Origin: Lachnospiraceae bacterium
Lineage (GTDB): Bacteria; Bacillota; Clostridia; Lachnospirales; Lachnospiraceae
Assembly (NCBI GenBank): GCA_022790615.1
Contig: JAAVXK010000009.1
Coordinates: 1-40,677, forward strand
Direction of reading: 5' to 3'
DNA: 40,677 nt
Position 1 is the stretch's first letter. Every line of letters starts with the position of its first letter. Both the position numbers and the translations under genes were made by a program. Of the stretch, positions 24,657-33,862 are shown piece by piece. Under the pieces are notes generated by a model, which was not told the DNA's origin, made no database searches, and was given only the letters and a program-made list of their open reading frames with translations.

Positions 24657-27389
24657 ATGAAAAACGTAAAAAGACAATTAGCATGGTTCTTAAGTATGTT
24701 GATGGTTATTACGCTTATTCTTTCGACAGGTATTACGGCCAGCTCAGCAAAAAAGACCGTAAGACTAAGAAAAATAGTGCTGAACCATTCAACTTTCAAA
24801 TTACCAAAAGGAACGAAACTTAAGCTTAAAGCTTCATTTAAACCCAAAAATACAACACAGAAAAAGCTCAAGTGGAAAAGCAGCAAAAAAAAGGTTGCCA
24901 AAGTTTCCAAAAAGGGTGTTGTAAAAGCAATAAGAACCGGAAATGCAAAAATAACTGTAACTGTAAGAGGAACAAAGAAAAAAGCCGTCTGCAAAATTCA
25001 GGTAATACATAATAATGGAGAAGACTACAATCAGGCATTTAACAATGAACCTGTTCAAACCAATGCCCCTGTACCAACCATTCCTTCAGAAGGTGGCATA
25101 CAGCCGCCGGCAACAACAGATACGCCTGTATCGTCACCGGAGCCAACCATGAATCCTACGGATGAGCCAACGGTCAATCCTACAGACGAGCCGACAAGCA
25201 ATCCAACTGAAAAACCGACTGAGAAACCGACCAGCGCTCCGACTAAAAAGCCAACTGAGAAGCCGACCAGCGCTCCGACTAAAAAGCCAACTGAAAAACC
25301 GACCAGCGCTCCGACTAAAAAGCCAACTGAGAAGCCGACCAGCGCTCCGACTATGAAACCAACCGAGAAACCGACCAGCGCTCCAACTATAAAGCCGACT
25401 GAGAAGCCGACCAGCGCTCCGACTATAAAACCAACCGAGAAGCCGACCAGCGCTCCGACTATGAAACCAACCGAGAAGCCGACCAGCGCCCCGACTATGA
25501 AACCAACCGATAAACCGACCAGCGCCCCGACTACGAAACCAACCGAGAAACCGACCAGCGCTCCGACATCTACGCCTCCGAAGTATGAAAGACCGTCGGA
25601 AACTGCTCTGCCAGTCAATACTGTAGATTTCACTGCTGACGGTGCTGTTCACAATGAATCCGCAAATGGAGCCTCTATTGTCAACAATCCCGACGGTTCA
25701 ATAACGGTAACATTTACAAATCAGTATGCGGCGCTTAACTTTTATCTGCCCGACAACGCACAGATATATTACAGCAACTACAAATCCGTTGTTCTCAAAT
25801 ATACAAGTACGGGCGGAAACCTTGGCCATGCGCTGTATGACACTGAGATGGCCGGAAGCAGTAACCAAAATGCCGGAAAACATCCGGACTGGGGTCAAAA
25901 GATTGTCGAATCTGATACTGAAAATACGCTTATATTCAAAGTCACCAATGACTGTGTCGGCGGCTGTATAAGGGGATTCCAAATCTTTAACCCGAACCAG
26001 ATGACAGAGGGAAGTTCGATTACTATAACTATAAAATCATTGATTTTCTGCGACAAGGAAAATCCTACTGACGAAGATTTGAATCCGCAGCATACGGCGA
26101 CGCCAGTCCCTACGGCGACACCGACGCCCGCAAAGACGCCTGTTCCTACGCCTACAACCGCTCCCGGACAATACGATGTTAGAGCCCCTTATTCGGAGGG
26201 CGAAAACCTTACGTGGGACTGCATAACTTTCGGTTCATACTATCAGAGTCTGTATACTCCGAAACAGCCGCCTAAAAATCCGGCAAATGATACACAATAT
26301 ACGGACTCGGATAACACGAAAATGATATATCACGGCGGTAAGTATTACAAAATGGAACCGATTCAGTGGCGTATATTGTCACTGGATGGAAGCAACGCCT
26401 TGTTAATTGCCGACATGAATCTTGACAGCCGCCGGTTCAACAATGAAAACTGCCATTCCATCACATGGGAGGACAGTTCCATCCGCCAATGGCTGAACGA
26501 AGATTTTTATTCGACAGCGTTTACGGATAATGAGCGCAGTTCTATTATCCAAACGGAATCAGACAACATATCCCTGTTGTCAGCCGAGGATTCGGTCAAT
26601 AAAGATTATGGATTTTCCATTCACACAGATGGCAAATCCATAACAAGACAGGCAAAAAATACTGATTATGCCAAAGGAATGGGCGCATGGACGAACGATT
26701 CAGGCGAATATTCAGGCAACGGATGGTGGTGGCTGCGCTCTGCCGGCAGCATGCCATATGACGTTTGTTATATCGCAAGCGAAGGTTACGCGGACCTCAC
26801 AGGTTATATTGCCGTCAATGCCGGCGGCGGAATTCGCCCGGTAATGCATATCGACCTTAACAATGAAATGTGGACCAAAGCCGAGTCCGTCACGGTTGAA
26901 GCGGCTTCACATCTTATGCCTACGCCCGCTCCGACGGAGAACCCGGTAAAACAGGTCGCTTTGTCTGGAACGCATTTTGACCCTTCATTCATCGGTTCAT
27001 ACGATATTGACGCCGATACAATTTCAATTAACGACACGCGTACAGGACAAGGTGATTCAACATTTATGTACATCCCGCTGCCAATAACGGTATCGCCGGG
27101 CCAGAAACTAAGAGTTACGGTTTCAGGTCCTAAGTGGGGTACGAATGATTTCAGGATATGGACCACGCCTCAGGGCGGTGAAGGTTCAGGCGATTTCGTC
27201 GAAAACAGTCAGGTATTCCTCAATCCAAAAGTCAATTCAGACGGTTCTTTTGCGGGAACGGTTGATATTATCGCAAAGGGAAGGGATTGTAACCGCATCA
27301 CTTTAAAAGCCGGCTGGGGCGTTAAGATTCAGAACCTTATAATATCGGACATTAAAGTATCAATTGTACAGCCCGATAATGCCACATAA
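24657..27389 (+). CDS. Large secreted multi-domain surface protein (Big2, Thr/Pro repeats, CBM-like, DUF6273)
   Basis: Protein of 910 aa. A signal peptide (about 1-31) leads to a Lys-rich Big_2 Ig-like domain (about 35-120). Next comes a Thr/Pro linker with ten near-identical 12-residue repeats (codons 186-305). A beta-sandwich CBM-like region (about 320-475), a second Thr/Pro linker and a DUF6273 domain (about 515-755: ITFGSYYQS, QWRILS, WWLRSAG and GGGIRPVMHI) follow. The C-terminal beta region (about 790-905) is also CBM-like. No LPXTG or catalytic motif is seen, so it may adhere via the basic Ig domain. DUF6273 resembles formylglycine-enzyme/C-type-lectin folds. The ATG at 24657 follows GGAGAG; an ATG at 24642 does not. 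Role probably binding of polysaccharide or cell wall. Confidence 0.85.
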   Translation: MKNVKRQLAWFLSMLMVITLILSTGITASSAKKTVRLRKIVLNHSTFKLPKGTKLKLKASFKPKNTTQKKLKWKSSKKKVAKVSKKGVVKAIRTGNAKITVTVRGTKKKAVCKIQVIHNNGEDYNQAFNNEPVQTNAPVPTIPSEGGIQPPATTDTPVSSPEPTMNPTDEPTVNPTDEPTSNPTEKPTEKPTSAPTKKPTEKPTSAPTKKPTEKPTSAPTKKPTEKPTSAPTMKPTEKPTSAPTIKPTEKPTSAPTIKPTEKPTSAPTMKPTEKPTSAPTMKPTDKPTSAPTTKPTEKPTSAPTSTPPKYERPSETALPVNTVDFTADGAVHNESANGASIVNNPDGSITVTFTNQYAALNFYLPDNAQIYYSNYKSVVLKYTSTGGNLGHALYDTEMAGSSNQNAGKHPDWGQKIVESDTENTLIFKVTNDCVGGCIRGFQIFNPNQMTEGSSITITIKSLIFCDKENPTDEDLNPQHTATPVPTATPTPAKTPVPTPTTAPGQYDVRAPYSEGENLTWDCITFGSYYQSLYTPKQPPKNPANDTQYTDSDNTKMIYHGGKYYKMEPIQWRILSLDGSNALLIADMNLDSRRFNNENCHSITWEDSSIRQWLNEDFYSTAFTDNERSSIIQTESDNISLLSAEDSVNKDYGFSIHTDGKSITRQAKNTDYAKGMGAWTNDSGEYSGNGWWWLRSAGSMPYDVCYIASEGYADLTGYIAVNAGGGIRPVMHIDLNNEMWTKAESVTVEAASHLMPTPAPTENPVKQVALSGTHFDPSFIGSYDIDADTISINDTRTGQGDSTFMYIPLPITVSPGQKLRVTVSGPKWGTNDFRIWTTPQGGEGSGDFVENSQVFLNPKVNSDGSFAGTVDIIAKGRDCNRITLKAGWGVKIQNLIISDIKVSIVQPDNAT
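25212..25571 (+). repeat. Ten tandem 36-bp coding repeats
   Basis: Each unit encodes KPTEKPTSAPT plus one variable residue (K, M, I, T or S). The unit size is a multiple of three, so copy-number change would lengthen or shorten the linker without a frameshift. Near-identity at DNA level suggests recent expansion. The opposite strand is also open here, but only as a by-product of the repeat. Confidence 0.95.
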
Positions 27390-27482
27390 TCCACGTGAGC
27401 GTATATGAATCATCCATTACAAAACAGGTCTTATAAAATGCAATAAGCTGAAAGGAAACATATCCTATCAGTATTATGTGGA

Positions 27483-27515
27483 CAGCGGCAGGGGGAAATC
27501 TTTCTCCCTGCCGCT
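27483..27515. terminator. Strong hairpin between convergent genes
   Basis: AGCGGCAGGG (27483-27492) pairs perfectly with CCCTGCCGCT (27506-27515), with extra inner pairs. It lies about 95 nt after the surface-protein stop and 120 nt from the kinase stop. No U-run follows on either strand, so it may act as an mRNA end stabiliser or a bidirectional terminator. Confidence 0.55.
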
Positions 27516-27635
27516 AATAATTTACTTTCTATTTATCCCAAAAAGTAAGATACATTTGAACAACCGATTAGACTTATCCAAACAGCGCAGGAACCTTTCT
27601 TGACAGAAAAGCTGCAGGCAAAGCTGATAGTTCGT

Positions 27636-28622
27636 CTACTCAAACTCATATTCCTCTCTGCCAAGACCTATACGCACTATAGTACCCTGACCATCGTCTG
27701 AAAGAACCTCAATACTGTGTCCGAGATTGCTGCATATCCTCCTGCACAGATACAATCCGATTCCGCTCGCCTTCCTGTCGCTTCTCCCATTGTACCCTGT
27801 ATAGCCTTTTTCAAATATACGCGGCAAATCCTCGCTTGCAATTCCAATGCCTGTATCTTCGATACATATCTGTCCTATATCGTTTATATATATTTTTATT
27901 CCGCCCTCTTTGGTATACTTTAGCGCATTCGAAAGAATCTGTTCAATGACAAAACCGAGCCATTTTTCATCTGTTACGACCTTTTTGCCTGTCTCACTGT
28001 ATTGCAGATAAAGCTTTCTATATATGAATTCTCCAGACATTCTTCGGACCGATTGCCTGATTATATCGTCAATATCATACTCTTTAATGACATAATCGGT
28101 ACTTTCGGATTCAAGCCTCAGATAAGTAAGAACCATATCTACATACTGCTCGATTCGTTTTAATCCGGCCTGCAGCCTTCTCGACTCAGCGCTATCCTCA
28201 TTTTTCAGCGCCAGATACATTGACGATATCGGAACCTTAATCTGATGTACCCATACGGTAAAATAGTCAATAATATCGGCATATCTGCCTGTCAGCTCCG
28301 TATTAAGCCTCCTGTTCTCAATACACATGCTCTCAATTATTTCTCCATAGTCATTATAATAATCGGTAAACTCCGGCAGCTCGTCCAGTATATTATCAGG
28401 TATGCTGCATAACCTTCGCAGAACTTTATGCCTTTCATATACTTTCACATAGTCAATACATGCCGCTGCAATAAAAATAACGGCGCATACTACGGCGGGA
28501 TATGCCGCTGCCTTTACAGGAATATGATACAGATAAAAAGAAAAACAGAAAATGCCGCAAAATGCGGCGTATAAAAAAATAAGCTTTTTATGATACATTA
28601 CATACCGAAACAATAAACCCAT
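27636..28622 (-). CDS. BceS-type intramembrane-sensing histidine kinase
   Basis: Sensor kinase of 328 aa. Two membrane helices (about 14-32 and 39-57) with almost no extracellular loop mark an intramembrane-sensing kinase. The phospho-acceptor H126 sits in FTVWVHQIKVPISS, a BceS-like H-box. N-box (EQILSNALKYT), DTGIGI and GIGLYLCRRI motifs are intact. Such kinases cannot sense ligand directly and take their signal from a BceAB transporter. The start at 28622 has AGAGG upstream; the ATG at 28682 does not. It follows the response regulator gene by 68 bp. The expected partner transporter genes lie on the same strand about 9.6 kb further on. Confidence 0.9.
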   Translation of the reverse strand: MGLLFRYVMYHKKLIFLYAAFCGIFCFSFYLYHIPVKAAAYPAVVCAVIFIAAACIDYVKVYERHKVLRRLCSIPDNILDELPEFTDYYNDYGEIIESMCIENRRLNTELTGRYADIIDYFTVWVHQIKVPISSMYLALKNEDSAESRRLQAGLKRIEQYVDMVLTYLRLESESTDYVIKEYDIDDIIRQSVRRMSGEFIYRKLYLQYSETGKKVVTDEKWLGFVIEQILSNALKYTKEGGIKIYINDIGQICIEDTGIGIASEDLPRIFEKGYTGYNGRSDRKASGIGLYLCRRICSNLGHSIEVLSDDGQGTIVRIGLGREEYEFE

Positions 28623-28690
28623 ACAACACCTCTGTACTATAATCCAATCATGAATACCACATGTGCAGAAAATGAAACACACCGGTATTA

Positions 28691-29362
28691 TTACTGAATT
28701 ATATAACCAATTCCATGCTTTGTCGATATGAATTTATGAATTCCCGCTGCATCAAGCTTTTTCCTGAGTCTGTTGATATTGACGGTAAGCGTGTTCTCAT
28801 CCACAAAGCTGTCCGACTCCCAAAGCTTTTCCATTAACCTCTCCCTGCTTACAACCTTTCCCCTGCTCTCCATAAGTGACAGCATAATCCTGTACTCATT
28901 TTTTGTAAGCTCAATCCGCTCCCCATTGTATGTCACTGAGCTGTCCTCCATATTGAGCATCACTCCATTATGCTCCATAATAGGAATCGAAGCCGTAAAA
29001 TCGTAGGTTCTCCTAAGAACCGCCTGAATCTTTGCGACAAGAACCCCCAAATCAAACGGCTTCGCTATAAAATCATCCGCCCCCATATTCATTGCCATTA
29101 CAATATTCATATTGTCGGAGGCGGAGGAAAGGAATATAATAGGTATTTTTGATACTTTTCTAATCTCCGTACACCAGTGGTAACCGTTATAGAATGGCAG
29201 CATTATGTCAAGCAGTACCAGATGTGGTTTATACTCTGCAACTTCCCCCACGACATCTTTGAAGTTCTCAACGCACCGCGCCTCAATCTCCCACATGCCC
29301 AGACCGTTCTTAATTGCGTTTGATATCCCGGCGTCATCTTCTACTATCATTATCCTGTACAT
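28691..29362 (-). CDS. OmpR-family response regulator (BceR type)
   Basis: Response regulator of 223 aa. The receiver has acidic residues E8, D9 and D10, phospho-acceptor D52 (LVLLDIMLP) and a K near 101 (FIAKPFD). The C-terminal winged helix (about 130-222) ends ISTKHGIGYII. The start at 29362 has AGGAG 10 nt upstream; the ATG at 29383 does not. It is first of a two-gene operon with the BceS-type kinase. A predicted target is the bceAB promoter at about 18.1-18.2 kb. Confidence 0.92.
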   Translation of the reverse strand: MYRIMIVEDDAGISNAIKNGLGMWEIEARCVENFKDVVGEVAEYKPHLVLLDIMLPFYNGYHWCTEIRKVSKIPIIFLSSASDNMNIVMAMNMGADDFIAKPFDLGVLVAKIQAVLRRTYDFTASIPIMEHNGVMLNMEDSSVTYNGERIELTKNEYRIMLSLMESRGKVVSRERLMEKLWESDSFVDENTLTVNINRLRKKLDAAGIHKFISTKHGIGYIIQ

Positions 29363-29503
29363 AATGCTTTCACTCCTGCACATTCTTCTTAATGATACGG
29401 ATTGCTGCGCATATCGCGCTTACTCAATCCTAAAACATCAGAAATCCGCTTATTTTCTACGAAAATCGTCTGCTTATCGGTATTTTGTGCGTCAAACATT
29501 ATA

Positions 29504-31108
29504 TTACTTCATTACGTCCACTGCCGCTCTCTCAATCGCAAGTCCCGCCTTGTAGGTTTCAATAAATCTGTCAAAGCCTTCAACGTCAGACTGCTTTGGC
29601 TCCATCTTTGTTCCGGCCTCACCGGCAAACACATCCTCGTTAAGGAAATCATCAAGCGTCCTGCCGCCCTTATTCACCATATAAGAAGCAAGAAGCGCAA
29701 TTCCCCATGCACCGCCCTCACCGGCAGTCTCCATTACAGAAACAGGCGAGTTCATGGCTGCCGCAAGAATCTGCTGGCCTACTCCTTTTGTTTTAAATAA
29801 TCCGCCGTGTCCGGTTATGTTATCAACCTTAACCTTCTCTTCCTTAAGAAGTATATCACAACCGGTCTTAAGAGCTCCAAGCGACGTAAACAGGTGTACT
29901 CTCATGAAGTTTGCAAGGCTGAAGCTGCTGTCAGGCGTGCGGACAAATAATGGTCTTCCTTCCTCAAATCCCGTAATATGCTCTCCTGAGAAATAGTTGT
30001 ATGCAAGAAGACCGCCGCAGTCTGCGTCTCCCTCAAGCGCTTTATTATAAAGCACTCCAAACAGCTTGTTCATATCGACTTCAACACCGAACGCCTCTGA
30101 AAACTCCTTAAATATATTCACCCATGCATTAAGATCTGACGTACAGTTATTACAGTGTACCATAGCAACCGCATGTCCGGTAGGCGTTGTTACAAGGTCA
30201 ATTTCCTCATACGCCTTTGAAAGCGCTTTCTCAAGTACAACCATGGCAAATACCGACGTACCGGCCGACACATTTCCCGTGCGCACCGCAACGCTGTTCG
30301 TTGCAACCATTCCCGTTCCAGCGTCGCCCTCCGGCGGGCAGAGCGGAGTACCTGCCTCAAGCGTTCCCGAGACGTCAAGCAGCTTTGCGCCTTCCGCAGT
30401 AAGCGTTCCGGCGTCATCACCCGCTGTTAAAACCTTAGGAAGAATTTCTGAGAGTTTCCAGTCAAATTTTTTATCAGCTATGAGGTCGTCAAACCTTTGC
30501 ATCATAGTCTTATCATAATCTCCGGTTCCGCTGTCGATCGGGAACATACCCGAAGCCTCTCCGACGCCGAGAACCTTGCTTCCGGTAAGTTTCCAATGAA
30601 CATATCCCGCAAGCGTTGTCTGGAACGCAATATCCTTAACATGCTCCTCTCCGTTAAGTATGGCCTGATACAGATGGGCTATACTCCACCTCTGAGGAAT
30701 GTGGAACTCAAACATAAAGCTGAGCTTTTCAGAAGCCTCCTCGGTAATTGTATTTCTCCATGTACGGAAAGGTACGAGCAGGTTGTCGTCTTTATCAAAC
30801 GCAAGATAACCGTGCATCATCGCGCTGAATCCTATTGCAGCAAGATTTTTTACCTCTACGCCGTACTGCTCCTTAACATCCTTTACCATATTTGCGTAGC
30901 TATCCTGAAGTCCTGACCATATATCGTCAAGCGAATATGTCCATATACCGTCCTCAAGCCTGTTCTCCCAGTCATGGCTGCCCTGTGCGATAGGCGCGTT
31001 ATCCTCCCCTATGAGCACGGCCTTGATTCTTGTTGAGCCAAACTCAATACCAAGAATCGCCTTTCCTGCCTCGATTGTTTTCGTGATATCAGCTTTGTTC
31101 ATTGCCAT
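29504..31108 (-). CDS. FGGY-family carbohydrate kinase
   Basis: Sugar kinase of the FGGY family, 534 aa, with two ASKHA-fold domains. The phosphate-1 loop is [12 protein letters not shown], with E22 where most FGGY kinases have Asp. D262 in EGDAGTGM is the likely catalytic base. The adenosine-side motif [16 protein letters not shown] lies near residue 430. By size and outline it could be an L-ribulokinase- or xylulokinase-like pentulose kinase. The substrate is not decided by sequence. AAGGAGG precedes the ATG at 31108. It starts only 30 bp after hydF on the same strand, so it may be co-transcribed with the hydrogenase maturation genes. Confidence 0.85.
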   Translation of the reverse strand: MAMNKADITKTIEAGKAILGIEFGSTRIKAVLIGEDNAPIAQGSHDWENRLEDGIWTYSLDDIWSGLQDSYANMVKDVKEQYGVEVKNLAAIGFSAMMHGYLAFDKDDNLLVPFRTWRNTITEEASEKLSFMFEFHIPQRWSIAHLYQAILNGEEHVKDIAFQTTLAGYVHWKLTGSKVLGVGEASGMFPIDSGTGDYDKTMMQRFDDLIADKKFDWKLSEILPKVLTAGDDAGTLTAEGAKLLDVSGTLEAGTPLCPPEGDAGTGMVATNSVAVRTGNVSAGTSVFAMVVLEKALSKAYEEIDLVTTPTGHAVAMVHCNNCTSDLNAWVNIFKEFSEAFGVEVDMNKLFGVLYNKALEGDADCGGLLAYNYFSGEHITGFEEGRPLFVRTPDSSFSLANFMRVHLFTSLGALKTGCDILLKEEKVKVDNITGHGGLFKTKGVGQQILAAAMNSPVSVMETAGEGGAWGIALLASYMVNKGGRTLDDFLNEDVFAGEAGTKMEPKQSDVEGFDRFIETYKAGLAIERAAVDVMK

Positions 31109-31138
31109 AAGTAATTCCTCCTTAATATATTATATAAA

Positions 31139-32320
31139 TTAGCTGTAAATAATCTGTATACTTCTTTCCAAAATACCTTTCATATACGCTATCATCAGTC
31201 CATAGTTCGTTACCGGCACTCCCTGGTCAGCCGCACATTTCATACGGTATCTCATTTCTCTGTCGTTTAACATGCATCCGCCGCAGTGTATTATAAGGCT
31301 GTAGCCTGATACGTCGTCAGGGAAACCATGGCCGCTTGAATATTCAAACTCTATATCCCTGCCGGTGTGCTTTCTTATCCAGCCCGGCAGCCGGACCGTT
31401 CCTATATCGTTACATTGCCTGTGGTGCGTACAACCCTCGCTGATTAGCACTCTGTCACCGTCGCGCAGACTGTCAACCACTTTTGCGCCTTTCACCGCCA
31501 TATCAAGGAATCCTTTATATCTCGCCATGAGAATGCTAAATGAAGTAAGCGGTATACCAGCCGGCATCTCTCTGTCAACCTGTTCAAACACCTGACTGTC
31601 GGTTATGACAAGCGCCGGCCTGACTCCGATTGAGCTAAGAGTTTTTCCAAGCGCATATTCCCTGACGACAATTGCCTGTCCCCCTGCGTCAAGAATCTCC
31701 CTGACAGCCTGCTGCTGCGGAAGGATCAGCCTTCCTTTTGGAGCCGACGCATCTATCGGCACAACCAGAACAACATAATCGCCGCTGCTTACAAAATCTG
31801 AAACATAGTTCATCTTATTCTGTTCAATATTCAAGCTTCCTATCATTTCTTTCAGCCCGTTTATATTGACGTTGCCAAGCGCGCTTACATATATTTCACC
31901 GTCCGACGGTTCGGGTACGGATGCAAGCAAATCGGACTTATTGTACACCGTTATAAACGGAATCTCTTTCTCACGAAATATCTCAGTAAGTTCTCTCTCC
32001 GTCTTTCCAAAACCTTTGGCGGCGTCGACTACAAGAACCGCAATATCCGTCATATTCATAACGCGCTTTGCGGCGAGAACCCGCTTGCTTCCAAGTTCGC
32101 CTTCATCGTCATAACCCGGCGTGTCCGTTATTACAACCGGTCCGATTGGAAGAAGTTCCATTGTTTTTCTTACGGAATCGGTCGTAGTTCCTGCGACGTC
32201 TGAAACAACAGCCGCCTGCTGTCCGGTTATGGCGTTAACTAGACTTGATTTGCCGGCATTTCTGCTGCCGAAAAAACCTATATGTATTCTCTCTGCCGAA
32301 TGTGTTTCATTAAGACTCAT
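31139..32320 (-). CDS. hydF: [FeFe]-hydrogenase H-cluster maturation GTPase HydF
   Basis: Scaffold GTPase that assembles the 2Fe subcluster and delivers it to apo-hydrogenase; 393 aa. The G-domain has G1 GSRNAGKSS (18-26), DTPG and NKSD (TVYNKSDLL). A dimerisation domain follows, then the iron-sulfur domain with CTH (the CxH motif) and HCGGC (HCxxC), as in characterised HydF. The start at 32320 has GGGGTG 6 nt upstream; an ATG at 32347 is less likely. It follows hydG by 126 bp, with an intercistronic hairpin between. Confidence 0.95.
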   Translation of the reverse strand: MSLNETHSAERIHIGFFGSRNAGKSSLVNAITGQQAAVVSDVAGTTTDSVRKTMELLPIGPVVITDTPGYDDEGELGSKRVLAAKRVMNMTDIAVLVVDAAKGFGKTERELTEIFREKEIPFITVYNKSDLLASVPEPSDGEIYVSALGNVNINGLKEMIGSLNIEQNKMNYVSDFVSSGDYVVLVVPIDASAPKGRLILPQQQAVREILDAGGQAIVVREYALGKTLSSIGVRPALVITDSQVFEQVDREMPAGIPLTSFSILMARYKGFLDMAVKGAKVVDSLRDGDRVLISEGCTHHRQCNDIGTVRLPGWIRKHTGRDIEFEYSSGHGFPDDVSGYSLIIHCGGCMLNDREMRYRMKCAADQGVPVTNYGLMIAYMKGILERSIQIIYS

Positions 32321-32366
32321 TCCATTCACCCCAAGTGTATCATCCATGTATGCGTAACGTCCGTAC

Positions 32367-32396
32367 CTGATTCATCCGCCATACCGCATGAATCAG
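32367..32396. other. Intercistronic hairpin between hydG and hydF
   Basis: CTGATTCAT (32367-32375) pairs perfectly with ATGAATCAG (32388-32396) around a 12-nt loop, and CGTAC/GTACG can extend it. There is no U-tract, so processing or differential stability of the hydEG and hydF parts is more likely than termination. Confidence 0.5.
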
Positions 32397-32446
32397 CTTA
32401 TCGGCGTACGTACCGGCGCTTCGCACATAATTCTATTATGTAAATA

Positions 32447-33862
32447 TCAGAAACGGAAATCCCTGCTTCCTTCCTCAATTTTTTTCAGGTTATCCCTGCA
32501 TATTGAAAGAACCTTTTCATTCGGTATCTTACCCAGTTCGGTTTCAATAAGCTTCTCTCCAACCGCTCTCGTGTCCTGCGAGGCATAATCCATAAGATAC
32601 TCCTTCAAGGTCATAAGCGCGTTCGGATGACAGCAGTTCAGTATCTGCCCGCTCTTACACAGCGACATAAACCTGTCGCCCGTTCTGCCCTCCCTGTAGC
32701 ATGCCGTACAGAACGAAGGGATATAACCGGATTTCATAAGCCAGTTAACGACCTCGTCAAGCGTCCTTTGGTCAGACACGTCAAACTGTTCCGTGTCATG
32801 CGGCCTTTCCTCCTCCGTATAGCCTCCGACGCTCGTCCTGGAGCCTCCTGATATCTGCGACACTCCAAGTCTTATTATCTCCTCCCTGACGCTTTCCGTC
32901 TCTCTTGTGGAGATAATCATTCCGGTATACGGAACCGCCACCCTGATAAGCGCGGCTATCTTGCAGAATATCTCATCACTTATTGAGTTGTCGAATGCCG
33001 ACGGGTCTATATCGTCGGCTTTCTTAATCCTCGGAACCGATATCGTATGCGGCCCTACTCCGTGCACGGCCTCAAGATGCTCTGCATGCATCAAAAGGGC
33101 GCAGTATTCATATCTGTACAGTTCAAGTCCAAACAATACTCCAAGCCCTACATCGTCAATTCCGCCCTCCATGGCCCTGTCCATAGCCTCCGTATGGTAA
33201 GCATAATCATGCTTTGGCCCGGTCGGATGCAGCTTTTCGTAGCTTTCCTTATGGTAGGTTTCCTGAAACAGTATATAGGTTCCTATTCCCGCATCTTTCA
33301 GCTTTCTGTAGTTTTCAACAGTTGTGGCGGCTATATTGACATTGACCCTTCTTATCGCGCCGTTCTTATGTTTTATACCGTATATTGTATCAATACATGC
33401 GAGAATATACTCAATCGGGTTATTCACGGGGTCTTCCCCTGCTTCGATTGCAAGACGCTTATGGCCCATGTCCTGCAGGGCGGTCACTTCTTTCGCAACC
33501 TCCTCCTGCGTAAGCTTTTTTCGCGGTATATGCTTGTTCTTCATATGGTACGGACAGTACACGCATCCATTTACACAGTAATTTGAAAGATATAGCGGCG
33601 CAAACATTACAATCCTGTTGCCGTAAAAGTCTTTTTTAATCTGTTCCGCCAGATTATATATTTCGCTTATCTTTTCCGGTATATCACATGCGAGGAGCAC
33701 CGACGCCTCGCGATGGTCAAGTCCCTTTCTTAGCTTTGCCTTCTCTATAATCTTGTCTATAAGTTCAACATTATCTTTGTTGGCGTCGGCATATCTAAGC
33801 GACTCCATTATTTCGTCATGATTAATAAACTCCTCCGCCTTCATCGATTTTACATCATACAT
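32447..33862 (-). CDS. hydG: [FeFe]-hydrogenase maturase HydG (tyrosine lyase)
   Basis: Radical SAM enzyme that cleaves tyrosine to supply CO and cyanide ligands of the H-cluster; 471 aa. The radical SAM cluster motif is C96-x3-C100-x2-C103 (YCVNGCVYCPY). The C-terminal auxiliary cluster motif is C-x2-C-x22-C (FCTACYREG ... NCC), exactly the HydG pattern that separates it from ThiH. The ATG at 33862 overlaps the hydE stop by 8 bp, with AGGA upstream, so translation is coupled. Confidence 0.96.
   Translation of the reverse strand: MYDVKSMKAEEFINHDEIMESLRYADANKDNVELIDKIIEKAKLRKGLDHREASVLLACDIPEKISEIYNLAEQIKKDFYGNRIVMFAPLYLSNYCVNGCVYCPYHMKNKHIPRKKLTQEEVAKEVTALQDMGHKRLAIEAGEDPVNNPIEYILACIDTIYGIKHKNGAIRRVNVNIAATTVENYRKLKDAGIGTYILFQETYHKESYEKLHPTGPKHDYAYHTEAMDRAMEGGIDDVGLGVLFGLELYRYEYCALLMHAEHLEAVHGVGPHTISVPRIKKADDIDPSAFDNSISDEIFCKIAALIRVAVPYTGMIISTRETESVREEIIRLGVSQISGGSRTSVGGYTEEERPHDTEQFDVSDQRTLDEVVNWLMKSGYIPSFCTACYREGRTGDRFMSLCKSGQILNCCHPNALMTLKEYLMDYASQDTRAVGEKLIETELGKIPNEKVLSICRDNLKKIEEGSRDFRF

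Noticed and set aside
25212-25571. Tandem 36-bp repeats as a CRISPR array
   Set aside because: Units abut without unique spacers, are in frame and encode a Thr/Pro linker; no cas genes nearby.
25055-25652. Long minus-strand open frames with regular GALVGFSVGF-like or SAGRLLSWL-like repeats
   Set aside because: They are the antisense reading of the 36-bp coding repeats of the plus-strand surface protein; no start signals, and the plus-strand frame has signal peptide, domains and promoter.
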